A DNA stretch of 64,000 nucleotides from an uncultured Verrucomicrobiales bacterium (GTDB taxonomy: Bacteria; Verrucomicrobiota; Verrucomicrobiia; Verrucomicrobiales; Akkermansiaceae), in the NCBI GenBank assembly GCA_905478925.1, contig CAJQKQ010000044.1:91984-155983 (forward strand), in the 5' to 3' direction. Shown piece after piece: positions 1-11,323 of the stretch. The notes below the pieces were generated by a model. It made no database searches. It saw only the letters and a list, made by a program, of their open reading frames with translations, and was not told the origin of the DNA. Position 1 is the stretch's first letter; each line of letters begins with the position of its first letter. The position numbers were made by a program, and so were the translations under genes.

Positions 1-423
1 GAACATTCGTCCGCAGATTTCCAAGGTAGTGAAATGGGCGGTGAAAAGGATGACTCCTCTCCCTTCCTTCTGAAATTTCTCCAGAATCTCCAGGCCGACA
101 AATTGATATTCCGGAATCCGCTCCGGACGAGCCCACCAAGCCATGCAGGTCTCGAAAGCGCCTATCCCTACAGCCTCGTAGTGGCGTTTTGCCAGCTGCA
201 TGCGCTCGCGCTTCTGAAGTTCAGGAAAACAAAGACCCAGATTGATCCGGACGACGCGGCGACGTTCGGTTAGGAACAGGAAAGCGAACCGCCCGATATA
301 GCCGCCGAGTACTCGCTGTGCCTTCCAAGGTAGCAAAGTGATGAGCCGGAGAAATCCGATGCCAGCCCACATGGGCCAATGCTTCGGATGGAAAAGGTCG
401 GGTCGCTCCCGGAAAAGACTCAT
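1..423 (-). CDS. Lysophospholipid (lauroyl/Kdo2-lipid A) acyltransferase, LpxL/HtrB-like, truncated by window edge
   Basis: Manual minus-strand translation from ATG at 423: MSLFRERPDLFHPKHWPMWAGIGFLRLITLLPWKAQRVLGGYIGRFAFLFLTERRRVVRINLGLCFPEL...GRGVILFTAHFTTLEICGRMF, open to the edge. Absent from the ORF track because it has no stop in the window. Start overlaps the stop of the DUF4254 gene (ATGA). Confidence 0.8.
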   Translation of the reverse strand, partial: MSLFRERPDLFHPKHWPMWAGIGFLRLITLLPWKAQRVLGGYIGRFAFLFLTERRRVVRINLGLCFPELQKRERMQLAKRHYEAVGIGAFETCMAWWARPERIPEYQFVGLEILEKFQKEGRGVILFTAHFTTLEICGRMF

Positions 424-1016
424 ACTCCGCCGGAGCTTTTCGCTCCGTAGAGCTGCGGATTCAGAGCGGGATCGTTATACATTTTGAACTGATAATAGAT
501 CCCGAAGGTGCGGCGGCCTGCCGCCACATCGTCCAGCAATTCGCGTAGGCAGTCGGTGAGGTCGTTCCTTTGGAGGGTGATCCGCGCCAGCTTGGTCCCG
601 CAGTTCGCGCGGTGTTCCTCCGAAGCCTCGGTCCGCTCGGCTTCCTCGCGCATGTGAAATTCCTTGAGTGCCAGGATTGAGAGCCGGTCGATGATCATGC
701 CGGGTGTCTCTGAGTTCTTGGGAACTCCGGTTTCAGCGGGTTTCAGTGCCGCCACGAGCTCCATGTCCATACGCTCGATGAAATTGTTCCGCTGCTGGTT
801 GAACGCGTCGATCGCCCGCTTCGCTTGATGGACACGCTCCGAGCCGAGGTCGTCCCGGCGGGCGACGTCCTCCTCGTGCCAAAGGCTGAAATTTCTCAGG
901 TGGTTTTCCTCGACGATGCGGGTGAACCCGTCCGCTGAGGCAGCCGGCTTCTCCCGGTGCCATGCTTCGGTCAGGCGGCTTTGCAAATCGGCGATTTCCT
1001 GAGGGTGGCAAGTCAT
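420..1016 (-). CDS. DUF4254 domain-containing protein
   Basis: MTCHPQEIADLQSRLTEAWH...IIDRLSILALKEFHMREEAERTE resembles DUF4254; internal Met chosen as start; next to LPS genes. Confidence 0.65.
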   Translation of the reverse strand: MTCHPQEIADLQSRLTEAWHREKPAASADGFTRIVEENHLRNFSLWHEEDVARRDDLGSERVHQAKRAIDAFNQQRNNFIERMDMELVAALKPAETGVPKNSETPGMIIDRLSILALKEFHMREEAERTEASEEHRANCGTKLARITLQRNDLTDCLRELLDDVAAGRRTFGIYYQFKMYNDPALNPQLYGAKSSGGV

Positions 1017-1023
1017 TGAGAGT

Positions 1024-2070
1024 ATGGTGGAATTGGGGTTGCGGGCGAACCGGCGATGGTCGACCCTTGGAGCCGTGCAATGTAAGTTAAGTTCGGCGGC
1101 GATCAAGAGCATTTTGGTGATCAAGCCCTCTTCGCTGGGCGATATCGTTCACGGCCTCCAGGTCATGCAAACGGTTGCCAGCCAGCTTCCTGATTGCCGC
1201 ATCACATGGGTGGCGCGCGATCGCTTCGCCCCGCTCGTGGAAGCCGCGCCATTCGTCCACGAGGTGCTCCACTTCCGCCGGAAGGAAGGGCTTCGGGGAT
1301 TGGTCGGAATGCTCAAGACATTGGCGGGAAGACACTTCGATCTTGTCTGGGACATGCAGGGGCTGTTGCGCAGCGGATTGATGGCGGCGGCTGCGAAATC
1401 GCCGGAAAAATGGGGTCGCAAGGATTCCAGGGAGGGAGCGGGGCTGTTCTACGGACATCGTATCCAGTTACCGCCGGGCCCCGGACCGCATCATGCAATC
1501 CCGATCCTGCAGGGCTTCCCCGGAGCACTTGGTCTGGATGCGGATATACGGTTTCCGCTCGGACTCCGGCCAGGGGGCACCTTCCCATGGCATTCGTTTT
1601 TCTCGGATGATCCCCACCGGAATTTCGTAATTTTCACCGACAGTCGTGGCGTCGGCAAGGAGTGGCCGGGCTTTGACGAGCTGACGAGGCTCATCTGGGA
1701 GCGGATACCCGGCAGCCGCGTGGCATGGTGCGCGGGCGTCCCGCAGGTTCCGAAGGCGGTGGCTCCCGAGGGCCGTTTCTTGAACCTGACAGGTTGTCCG
1801 CTGGACGAAATGATCGAGCTCGTGCGCGTGAAATCCATATTTATTGGCAACGACAGCGGCCCGATGCATCTCTCTGCGGCCGTTGGCAACCGGGTGCTCG
1901 CGATTTTCGGGCCAACTTCCCCGATGCGTTTCGGACCTTGGCCGATGGATTCCGTGCGGACGCGTGCGGTTTGTGCGCCCGAGGGGGTTATGAACCAGCT
2001 CGATGCCGAAACCGTGCTCCGTAGCCTGGGGGATTGGGTCGATGTGGGGGATGTTCAACGGGGTTTGTGA
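1024..2070 (+). CDS. Glycosyltransferase family 9 (heptosyltransferase-like)
   Basis: ILVIKPSSLGDIVHGLQVM and FIGNDSGPMHLSAAVGNRVLAIFGPTSPMRFGPW are GT9 signatures; true start may be slightly downstream. Confidence 0.85.
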   Translation: MVELGLRANRRWSTLGAVQCKLSSAAIKSILVIKPSSLGDIVHGLQVMQTVASQLPDCRITWVARDRFAPLVEAAPFVHEVLHFRRKEGLRGLVGMLKTLAGRHFDLVWDMQGLLRSGLMAAAAKSPEKWGRKDSREGAGLFYGHRIQLPPGPGPHHAIPILQGFPGALGLDADIRFPLGLRPGGTFPWHSFFSDDPHRNFVIFTDSRGVGKEWPGFDELTRLIWERIPGSRVAWCAGVPQVPKAVAPEGRFLNLTGCPLDEMIELVRVKSIFIGNDSGPMHLSAAVGNRVLAIFGPTSPMRFGPWPMDSVRTRAVCAPEGVMNQLDAETVLRSLGDWVDVGDVQRGL

Positions 2071-2323
2071 TGAAATCCTGCGTGCTATCCTGCGGGCATG
2101 ACAAGGGTTTTGCTGCGGGGATTGCGCGGATGTAGCCACCTGCCCTGGTGATGCTCTCACCGAGAAATAGTATGGCGCGTTTGCGCTGGGGAGTTTTCAG
2201 CTTCCGCAAGAACGGCCGTCTGCGACAGAAAATGCGCCATCGGCGCCACAGTCAATCCGGTCAAGAGCTGTCTCCGCTTTCCAGGCGACCGTTCAAATTG
2301 CCAAGCTTGATTTTCCAGAAGCG

Positions 2324-4144
<1,821 letters not shown>

Positions 4145-4183
4145 GCGGGGAATGATGGGTGGTTTCGCCGCGCCTGCGGGGAA

Positions 4184-5584
4184 TCACAGCTCCAGCATCA
4201 GCCGGTGCGGGGCTTCGAGGGCGTCCTTGATGCGGATGAGGAAGGTGACTGCCTCTTTGCCATCGACGAGGCGGTGGTCGTAGCTGAGGGCAAGATACAT
4301 CATCGGACGGATGACGACCTGGCCGTTGAGGGCGATGGGGCGCTGCTGTATGGTGTGCATCCCGAGTATACCGCTTTGGGGAGGGTTGAGGATGGGGGTG
4401 CTGAGCAGGGAGCCATAGACGCCGCCGTTGGAGATGGTGAAGACACCGCCCTGTAGATCCTCGATAGCGATTTTGCCGCTGCGGCCTTTTTCCGCGTAGT
4501 CGAGGATGTCCTGCTCGATCTGTGCGAAGCCTTTCCCGTCACAGTCGCGGAGGACGGGGACGATGAGGCCTTTCTCGGTGCCGATGGCGACGCCGATGTC
4601 GTAGAAATGGTTCTGGATGACCTCGTTGCCCTCGATGCGACCGTTGATGGATGGCACGTCTTTCAGTGCCTGGGTGACGGCTTTCACGAAAAAGGACATG
4701 AAGCCGAGTTTTACACCGTGCTTTTTCACGAAATCCTCCTGCACGCTTTTGCGGAGCTTCATGACGGCGGTCATATCGACTTCGTTGAAGGTGGTGAGGA
4801 TGGCGGCGGTCTGCTGGGCGTTGACGAGATGGGTCGCGATCTTGCGGCGCAGCATCGACATCTTCTTGCGGGTGGTGCGGCCTTCCTCGGAGGGGGCGGA
4901 CGCTTTGGCTATTTCGCGCGGAGCGGAAACCACAGAGAGATCCGGTTTGGTGCGCGCAGGTTCTGCTGCGGTTTTCGGGGCGGGAGCGGGGTTTTCGGGT
5001 GCGGATGCGGGGGGCGAACCAGCGTTCGCCCCTCCGGGTTCGATGCGGGCAATCACCTTGCCGATGGAGACCTCTTCACCTTCCGGGATAAGGATGCGGA
5101 TGATCCCGGCGATGGGGGACTCGAGCTCGTTGGAAACTTTGTCGGTTTCGAGGGTTACGAGGATCTCTCCTTTTTCGACATGCTCGCCGTCTTTCTTGCG
5201 CCATTCGGCGACATTGGCGGAGGTGATAGATTCGCCGGCGGCGGGAACTGCGATGTCTACAGGGGAACCGGCTGCGGCTGCTGGAGCTACTGGTGCGGCT
5301 GCGGGTGCCGCTGGTTGGACTGGATTTTCTGCGGCGGGCGCGGCGGCGGAGGAGGTTTCGAGTTTTCCTATGACCGTGCCAATCGCGACTTCCTCGCCCT
5401 CCTGGACGATAATGCTGAGCACGCCGTCAGCCTCGGCCTCAAGCTCGTTGGATACTTTGTCGGTCTCCAGGCTGGCGAGTGGATCGCCCTTTTTGACGGC
5501 GTCGCCGTCGTTCTTGTACCATTTTGCGATGTTCGCAGAGGTGATGGATTCGCCGGCGGCCGGCACTTTGATATCGATGGCCAT
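4184..5584 (-). CDS. sucB: Dihydrolipoyllysine succinyltransferase (2-oxoglutarate dehydrogenase E2), two lipoyl domains
   Basis: Two lipoyl domains ([10 protein letters not shown] twice) plus catalytic domain ending [16 protein letters not shown]; adjacent to sucA. Confidence 0.92.
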   Translation of the reverse strand: MAIDIKVPAAGESITSANIAKWYKNDGDAVKKGDPLASLETDKVSNELEAEADGVLSIIVQEGEEVAIGTVIGKLETSSAAAPAAENPVQPAAPAAAPVAPAAAAGSPVDIAVPAAGESITSANVAEWRKKDGEHVEKGEILVTLETDKVSNELESPIAGIIRILIPEGEEVSIGKVIARIEPGGANAGSPPASAPENPAPAPKTAAEPARTKPDLSVVSAPREIAKASAPSEEGRTTRKKMSMLRRKIATHLVNAQQTAAILTTFNEVDMTAVMKLRKSVQEDFVKKHGVKLGFMSFFVKAVTQALKDVPSINGRIEGNEVIQNHFYDIGVAIGTEKGLIVPVLRDCDGKGFAQIEQDILDYAEKGRSGKIAIEDLQGGVFTISNGGVYGSLLSTPILNPPQSGILGMHTIQQRPIALNGQVVIRPMMYLALSYDHRLVDGKEAVTFLIRIKDALEAPHRLMLEL

Positions 5585-5608
5585 TGTGGAAGGTGGTTGT
5601 GGGGAAAA

Positions 5609-8374
5609 TCAGATTTCGAAGGCTTTCGCGAGGAGCGCCTTTTGTTCGCGGTAGTGCATTGCCTTGGATCCTGCAGCAGGACTCGAGCCGGGTTTGCGGC
5701 CGGCGTAATGGATGGGGGAGCTGAGCGTTTCCTGGAGACGTGGCGTGACGTAGGTGAATGCGCCCATGTTCTGCGGCTCTTCCTGGCACCAGACGAAGCG
5801 GGATGCTTGCGGAAACTGCCCGGCGAGCGCGGCGACGAGTTCACCGTGGAATGGGTAAAGCTGCTCGATTCGGATGATCGCGGCGTCCTCGATGCCCGCT
5901 TCCTTGCGGTGGGCTGCGAGGTCGTAGAAGACCTTTCCGGAGCAGAAGATGATCCGTTTCACATCGGCTGGATTTTCGAATGCCTTGAGATCCGGGAGGA
6001 TTTCCTGGAAGCAGGTGCCTTCGAGGAAATCCGATTCCGAAGAGACAGCCTCCGGTCTGCCGAGGAGGCTTTTCGGGGTCATCAGGATGAGCGGCTTGCG
6101 GAAATCGCGGTGCTTCTGGCGGCGTAGGGCGTGGAAATACTGAGCCGGCGTGGTAAAGTTGCCGACGATCATGTTTTGCTCCGCGCAGAGCTGGAGGAAG
6201 CGCTCGAGGCGGGCGCTGGAGTGTTCCGGCCCCATACCTTCGTAGCCGTGGGGCAGCAGCATCACGAGATCGGAGGGCGTCTGCCATTTCGATTCCGCAG
6301 AGGAGATGAACTGGTCGATGATGACCTGTGCACCGTTGGAGAAATCGCCGAACTGTGCCTCCCACATCAGCAGCATGCTTGGGTAGGAGAGGGAGTAGCC
6401 GTAGTCGAAACCGAGCACCGCGAACTCGGAGAGCAGCGAGTTGTAGACGCAGAATTTTGCCTGGTCCTGGGAAAGGTTTTCCAGCGGGATATAGCGCTCG
6501 CGGGTTTCGTAGTCGTAAAAGACCGCGTGGCGCTGCGAAAAGGTGCCGCGGCGGCAGTCTTGGCCGGAAAGGCGGACGGGGGAGCCCTCCATGAGCAGGG
6601 AGCCGAAGGCGAGGGATTCCGCGAAAGCCCAGTCGATCGGGCCGCCCTTGGCCAGCGCCTCGACGCGGCGAGGGACGAAACGTTTCTCAAGCGTTGGGTT
6701 GAGACAGAAGGTTTCCGGGACGGTGGTGAGGGTTTTTCCGATGTGCTGCAGCCGCTCATGGGTGATCCCGGTCGGCACTTGGGCGTGGGAGTAGGCCGGT
6801 TGGACGATGGCGGTCGAGCCGCTGAAGACCGTGCGGTCGCCCGCTTCGCTCATTTTAACCATTTGCTGGTGACCCTCTTCGAGACGATCCCAGATTGCCT
6901 GCTCCAGCGCATCTGCATCCGGCTGGGAAAGCACGCCGTCAGTAACGAGCTGGCGCTTGTAAACCTGGCCGAAGGTCTCGCGTGCGGCGATTTCTTTCGC
7001 CACCAATGGCTGGGTGAATGCCGCCTGATCCGCTTCGTTGTGGCCCTGGCGGCGGTAGCAATACATGTCGATGACGATGTCGCGGCCGAACTTCTGGCGG
7101 AACTCGAGGGCGAACTTCGCGGCCCAGAAAAGCTCCATTGGCTCCTCGCCGTTGACGTGGAGGATAGGTGCCTCGATCATTTTCGCTACGTCCGTCGCAT
7201 AGGCGGAGGAGCGGGCATCGGCCGGCATCGTGGTGAAACCGATCTGGTTGTTGATGATCAGGTGGATCGTGCCGCCGGTGCGGTAGCCGGGGAGCTGGGA
7301 AAGGTTGAGCACCTCCGCGACCGAGCCTTGGCCTGCGAATGCCGCATCGCCGTGAAGCAGGATGGGAAGCACGCGCTTCCTGTCGGTTGCGGCTCCATCG
7401 TCGCCGAGCACGCGCTGACGGGCGCGGGCCTTGCCCTCGACGACCGGGTTGACGGCCTCAAGGTGGCTAGGGTTCGCCGCGAGGCTGACGCGGACGTTGC
7501 CGTCGGGGAGTTCGCGGACTTTTTCGTAGCCGAGGTGGTATTTCACGTCCCCGTCCCCGGCGACGAGGCCCGGTTCGTAGTTCGGCGTGAATTCGTAGAG
7601 CAGGGTGGTGAGGGATTTGCGGATGAAATTCGCGAGCACGTTCAGGCGGCCGCGGTGCGCCATGCCCATCTCGATTTCCAGGACGTCCTGGTTCGGGCAG
7701 CTTTCAAGGATGGCGTTGAGAACGACCATTGCGCCCTCGCTGCCTTCTAGGGAGAAGCGTTTCTCGCCGAGGAATTTCTTTGCGAGAAAGTGCTCGAAGG
7801 ATTCCGCCTCAAGCAGCCAGCGCAGGGACTTCACCTGCAGCTCCATGTTTTTTTCTGCACCATCCGAGCCGTGGTGCTCGATCCGCTCGCGCACCCAGTG
7901 GCGCACGGTAGTGTTGTGGATGTGCATGAACTCGAAGCCGATCTTGCCCGAATACGTGGACTTGAGCGCCGCCACCATGTCCCTCAGCTTCATTTTCGCT
8001 CCACGTAAAAAGAATGGATTCGAGGCCTCGCGCTCCATTTCCGCCTCGGTGAAATTATATTCGCTCAGGCTCAGGCGGGGGTTGATCTCCGGTTGATCGT
8101 CGAGCGGATTGATCTGTGCCTGGGTGTGGCCGAGGGTGCGGTAGTTGTAGACTAGGCCCACGACCTTGCCGTTGAACTCCAGGTCAATCCCTGCCGCAGG
8201 CGGTGTGCCCGCCGCTTGTGGCTCGCCCTTTTCCTTGGCTTGGCAAACTCCGAGCTCGAAGCCTTCGAAAAACGACGACCAGGTGGCTTCGACGGATTGC
8301 GGATCCTCGCACCATAGCGCGTATTTTTCGTCCAATAGATCCGAGTTGAGCCGTGCCGAAACCGATGAGTTCAT
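5609..8374 (-). CDS. sucA: 2-oxoglutarate dehydrogenase E1 component
   Basis: 921 aa; EIGMAHRGRLNVLANF, YCYRRQGHNEADQAAFTQP, LLPHGYEGMGPEHSSARLERFLQL. Confidence 0.96.
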   Translation of the reverse strand: MNSSVSARLNSDLLDEKYALWCEDPQSVEATWSSFFEGFELGVCQAKEKGEPQAAGTPPAAGIDLEFNGKVVGLVYNYRTLGHTQAQINPLDDQPEINPRLSLSEYNFTEAEMEREASNPFFLRGAKMKLRDMVAALKSTYSGKIGFEFMHIHNTTVRHWVRERIEHHGSDGAEKNMELQVKSLRWLLEAESFEHFLAKKFLGEKRFSLEGSEGAMVVLNAILESCPNQDVLEIEMGMAHRGRLNVLANFIRKSLTTLLYEFTPNYEPGLVAGDGDVKYHLGYEKVRELPDGNVRVSLAANPSHLEAVNPVVEGKARARQRVLGDDGAATDRKRVLPILLHGDAAFAGQGSVAEVLNLSQLPGYRTGGTIHLIINNQIGFTTMPADARSSAYATDVAKMIEAPILHVNGEEPMELFWAAKFALEFRQKFGRDIVIDMYCYRRQGHNEADQAAFTQPLVAKEIAARETFGQVYKRQLVTDGVLSQPDADALEQAIWDRLEEGHQQMVKMSEAGDRTVFSGSTAIVQPAYSHAQVPTGITHERLQHIGKTLTTVPETFCLNPTLEKRFVPRRVEALAKGGPIDWAFAESLAFGSLLMEGSPVRLSGQDCRRGTFSQRHAVFYDYETRERYIPLENLSQDQAKFCVYNSLLSEFAVLGFDYGYSLSYPSMLLMWEAQFGDFSNGAQVIIDQFISSAESKWQTPSDLVMLLPHGYEGMGPEHSSARLERFLQLCAEQNMIVGNFTTPAQYFHALRRQKHRDFRKPLILMTPKSLLGRPEAVSSESDFLEGTCFQEILPDLKAFENPADVKRIIFCSGKVFYDLAAHRKEAGIEDAAIIRIEQLYPFHGELVAALAGQFPQASRFVWCQEEPQNMGAFTYVTPRLQETLSSPIHYAGRKPGSSPAAGSKAMHYREQKALLAKAFEI

Positions 8375-8529
8375 GTGCTTTTGCCTTGGAGGCGTGCCCT
8401 CGCCGGGGAAAATCCCGCTCGGCTGGCTGCGCGCGGGGAGTAGTTAAAGGACTCGTAGGCTTGCGTCAACCATTGCAGGGTGAAAATATCCCGCCGCCGC
8501 ACCCAAGTTTTCCCACCCTCCCCCGAACG

Positions 8530-9462
8530 ATGATCGAAGCCACAAACCTCTCCAAACGCTATGGCCGCCACCTCGCGGTCCGCGACATATCGTTCTCTGT
8601 GGCACGGGGCGAGATCGTCGGTTTCCTGGGACCGAACGGTGCCGGGAAAACCACCACCCTGCGCATGCTGACTGGGTATCTCCCGCCCTCCGGAGGCTCC
8701 GCCCGTATTGCAGATTTCGACATTTTCCGCCAATCCATCGAGGCCAGGAAACGCATCGGCTATATGCCGGAAAACGTGCCCCTCTACGATGATATGCGCG
8801 TCCGCGAGTATCTCTCCTTCCGTGCCCGTATCAAGGGGCTTTCCAACGGCGATGCTCGCCGCCGGGTGTCTCATGTCATCGATACCTGCGGTCTCGAAGG
8901 CGTCCGAAGGAAAATGATCAAGACGCTCTCCAAGGGCTTCCGCCAGCGGGTCGGCCTTGCGGATGCTCTCGTCCACCAGCCGGATCTGCTCATCCTCGAC
9001 GAGCCGACGAACGGCCTCGACCCCATTCAGATTCGCCAGATCCGGGAGCTGATCAAGCACCTCTCCCTCAACCACACCGTCCTCATTTCCACCCACATCC
9101 TCAGCGAGGTGGAGATGATCGCCAACCGCGTCATCATCATTGACGGAGGAAAAATCAAGGCCGCCGAGACGCCTAGCAACCTGATTTCCGAAATGCGAAC
9201 CGCCGGGCGGGTTCAGGTCGAGCTTCAGGCAGCTTCCGAGGTGGTGCTTCCCATCCTTTCCGATCTGCCCAAAGTCAAAAAGGTAGCCGCCGAAGATCTC
9301 GAGGATGGCTGGATTCGCTGCACCCTTTGGTCGGATTCCGGTACCGACACCCGGCAGGCGATTTCCGCCGTCGCCGCACACAACAGTTGGTCGCTGCGTT
9401 CCCTCTTCCGTCACGAGGCAACGCTTGAGGACGTTTTCGTAGAGCTGACGCGAAAGGATTGA
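8530..9462 (+). CDS. ABC transporter ATP-binding protein (GldA-like)
   Basis: MIEATNLSKRYGRHLAVRDISFSVARGEIVGFLGPNGAGKTTTLRML; LSKGFRQRVGLADAL; LLILDEPTNGLDP. Confidence 0.88.
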   Translation: MIEATNLSKRYGRHLAVRDISFSVARGEIVGFLGPNGAGKTTTLRMLTGYLPPSGGSARIADFDIFRQSIEARKRIGYMPENVPLYDDMRVREYLSFRARIKGLSNGDARRRVSHVIDTCGLEGVRRKMIKTLSKGFRQRVGLADALVHQPDLLILDEPTNGLDPIQIRQIRELIKHLSLNHTVLISTHILSEVEMIANRVIIIDGGKIKAAETPSNLISEMRTAGRVQVELQAASEVVLPILSDLPKVKKVAAEDLEDGWIRCTLWSDSGTDTRQAISAVAAHNSWSLRSLFRHEATLEDVFVELTRKD

Positions 9463-9585
9463 ACCGCCGGGGTTGTCGTGCCCCGCGGATCTTTCCCGTG
9501 TATTCGGGCATGTGGTATGGCCGTGGGAACGGCTTGCGGTAAAAAACCTCCCAATAGGCACGCGGATGGCTTTCTCTCTCCGTGA

Positions 9586-11280
9586 ATGGATGCACTCCTA
9601 TTAGCCGTAGCGTTTTTCTTCGGGCTGCTCGCCCAGCAGTTCCGGTTGCCACCTTTGGTCGGCTTCTTGATCTCGGGTTTCGTGCTCCAAGCCTTCGGGC
9701 AAACCGGCGGCCCGGCGCTCGGCACGATCGCCGAGCTCGGCGTGACGCTGATGCTTTTCACCATCGGGGTGAAACTCCGTGTCCGTACCCTCGCCCAACC
9801 GGAGATCTGGGTGGGCACCTCGCTCCACACCATTTCGGTGGTAATCGTTTTCGCCTTGGCTCTGCTCGGGGTAGGCACCCTCGCCGGGCAGGCGGTCGGG
9901 ATGGAATGGCAGACAGCCCTCCTGCTTGCCTTTGCACTGAGTTTTTCCAGCACGGTATTCGCCGTGAAAAGTCTTACAGAAAGCGGCGACATGGGAGCCA
10001 TGCACGGCCGTGTCGCCATCGGCATGCTCATCATGCAGGACATCCTCGCGGTGCTTTTCCTGACCTTTTCCACCGGGAAAATCCCCTCGATCTGGGCCAT
10101 CGCCCTGCTCGCCGCCCTGCTGTTCGGCAGGAAATGGCTCGGCGCACTCATTGGGCGCTCGGGGCACGGGGAAATGATCACACTCTGCGGACTTTTCCTC
10201 GCCCTTGTATTGGGCGCAAAGGGCTTCGAACTCGTTGGGCTGAAGGCAGATCTCGGTGCGCTTTTCGTGGGAGTTCTCGTCGGCTCCCATCCGAAGGCGA
10301 AGGAGGTGAGCAAATCCCTGATGAGCATCACCGATCTGCTGCTTGTCGGCTTTTTCCTGCAGATCGGACTCGAGGGATCGCTTTCAACCAACGGACTGCT
10401 CTGGGCGCTTTTCCTGATCCTTCTGCTGCCGCTCAAGAGTCTCGCGTTTTTCGGAATCCTCACTCGTTTCCGACTCCGCGCCCGCACCTCGTGGATGGCG
10501 GGACTCACGCTTTCCACCTACAGTGAGTTCGGCCTCATCGTCATGGCGCTGGGTGTTAGCAAGGGCTGGCTTTCTCCCGAATGGCTGGTCGCCATGGCAC
10601 TCGCGCTATCGATCAGCATCCTCCTCATCTCTCCTCTCAGCCGCCGCGCGGAGGAACTCTACGATCCCATCAGCGATTTCCTGAAACGCTTCGAAACCAA
10701 AGGCCGCCACCCCGGCGACCTACCGATCCGGACGAAGGGCGAGCGCATCGCGATCTTTGGAATGGGTCGCATGGGTCTCGCCGCCTACCAGAGCCTCGGT
10801 GAGCGCTTTCCCGGCCAGGTGATGGGCTTCGATCGCGATCCCGCCGCGGTCGAGCTGCACCGCCTCGCCGACCGCAACGTCCTCCTCGCCGATGCCACGG
10901 ACTCGGATTTTTGGGAGCGTGTCAGCGTCCGCGAAAACATCGATCTCGTGGTCTTGGCGATGCCGAAACACAGCTCGAACATCCAAGCCGCGAAGACGCT
11001 CAAGCGCCATAATTTCGAGGGAGTCGTCACCGCCACAGGAAAGTTCGACGACGAGGTAAAACAGCTCCGCGACCTCGGCCTGGACACCGCATTCAATATC
11101 TACTCCGAGGCGGGATCGGGATTTGCCGAGCACGTCTTCACGGTGTTCTCACAGCAGCGTCCCGACCTCGCGAACTCCTGGCGAAAAAAGGCACTGAAGA
11201 ATGACGAAAACAAGATTATCTGGCCTCGAAGCCCGAAACTGGCAGGAGAAAACAGCGAAAGCGAACCCTCGGAAACCTGA
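9586..11280 (+). CDS. Cation:proton antiporter with TrkA-N/RCK domain (KefB/YbaL-like)
   Basis: Multi-TM N-terminus; C-terminal IAIFGMGRMGLAAYQSLGERFPGQVMGFDRDP NAD-binding domain. Confidence 0.85.
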   Translation: MDALLLAVAFFFGLLAQQFRLPPLVGFLISGFVLQAFGQTGGPALGTIAELGVTLMLFTIGVKLRVRTLAQPEIWVGTSLHTISVVIVFALALLGVGTLAGQAVGMEWQTALLLAFALSFSSTVFAVKSLTESGDMGAMHGRVAIGMLIMQDILAVLFLTFSTGKIPSIWAIALLAALLFGRKWLGALIGRSGHGEMITLCGLFLALVLGAKGFELVGLKADLGALFVGVLVGSHPKAKEVSKSLMSITDLLLVGFFLQIGLEGSLSTNGLLWALFLILLLPLKSLAFFGILTRFRLRARTSWMAGLTLSTYSEFGLIVMALGVSKGWLSPEWLVAMALALSISILLISPLSRRAEELYDPISDFLKRFETKGRHPGDLPIRTKGERIAIFGMGRMGLAAYQSLGERFPGQVMGFDRDPAAVELHRLADRNVLLADATDSDFWERVSVRENIDLVVLAMPKHSSNIQAAKTLKRHNFEGVVTATGKFDDEVKQLRDLGLDTAFNIYSEAGSGFAEHVFTVFSQQRPDLANSWRKKALKNDENKIIWPRSPKLAGENSESEPSET

Positions 11281-11323
11281 CGGCTCGAATGCCACATTTA
11301 CACGGTGGGTATTCTAGTTAGCT

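Noticed and set aside
4607-6127. Long + strand ORF (506 aa)
   Set aside because: Antisense to sucB/sucA; composition is shadow coding of high-GC genes with no recognisable domain.
6131-7750. Long + strand ORF (539 aa)
   Set aside because: Antisense shadow of sucA.
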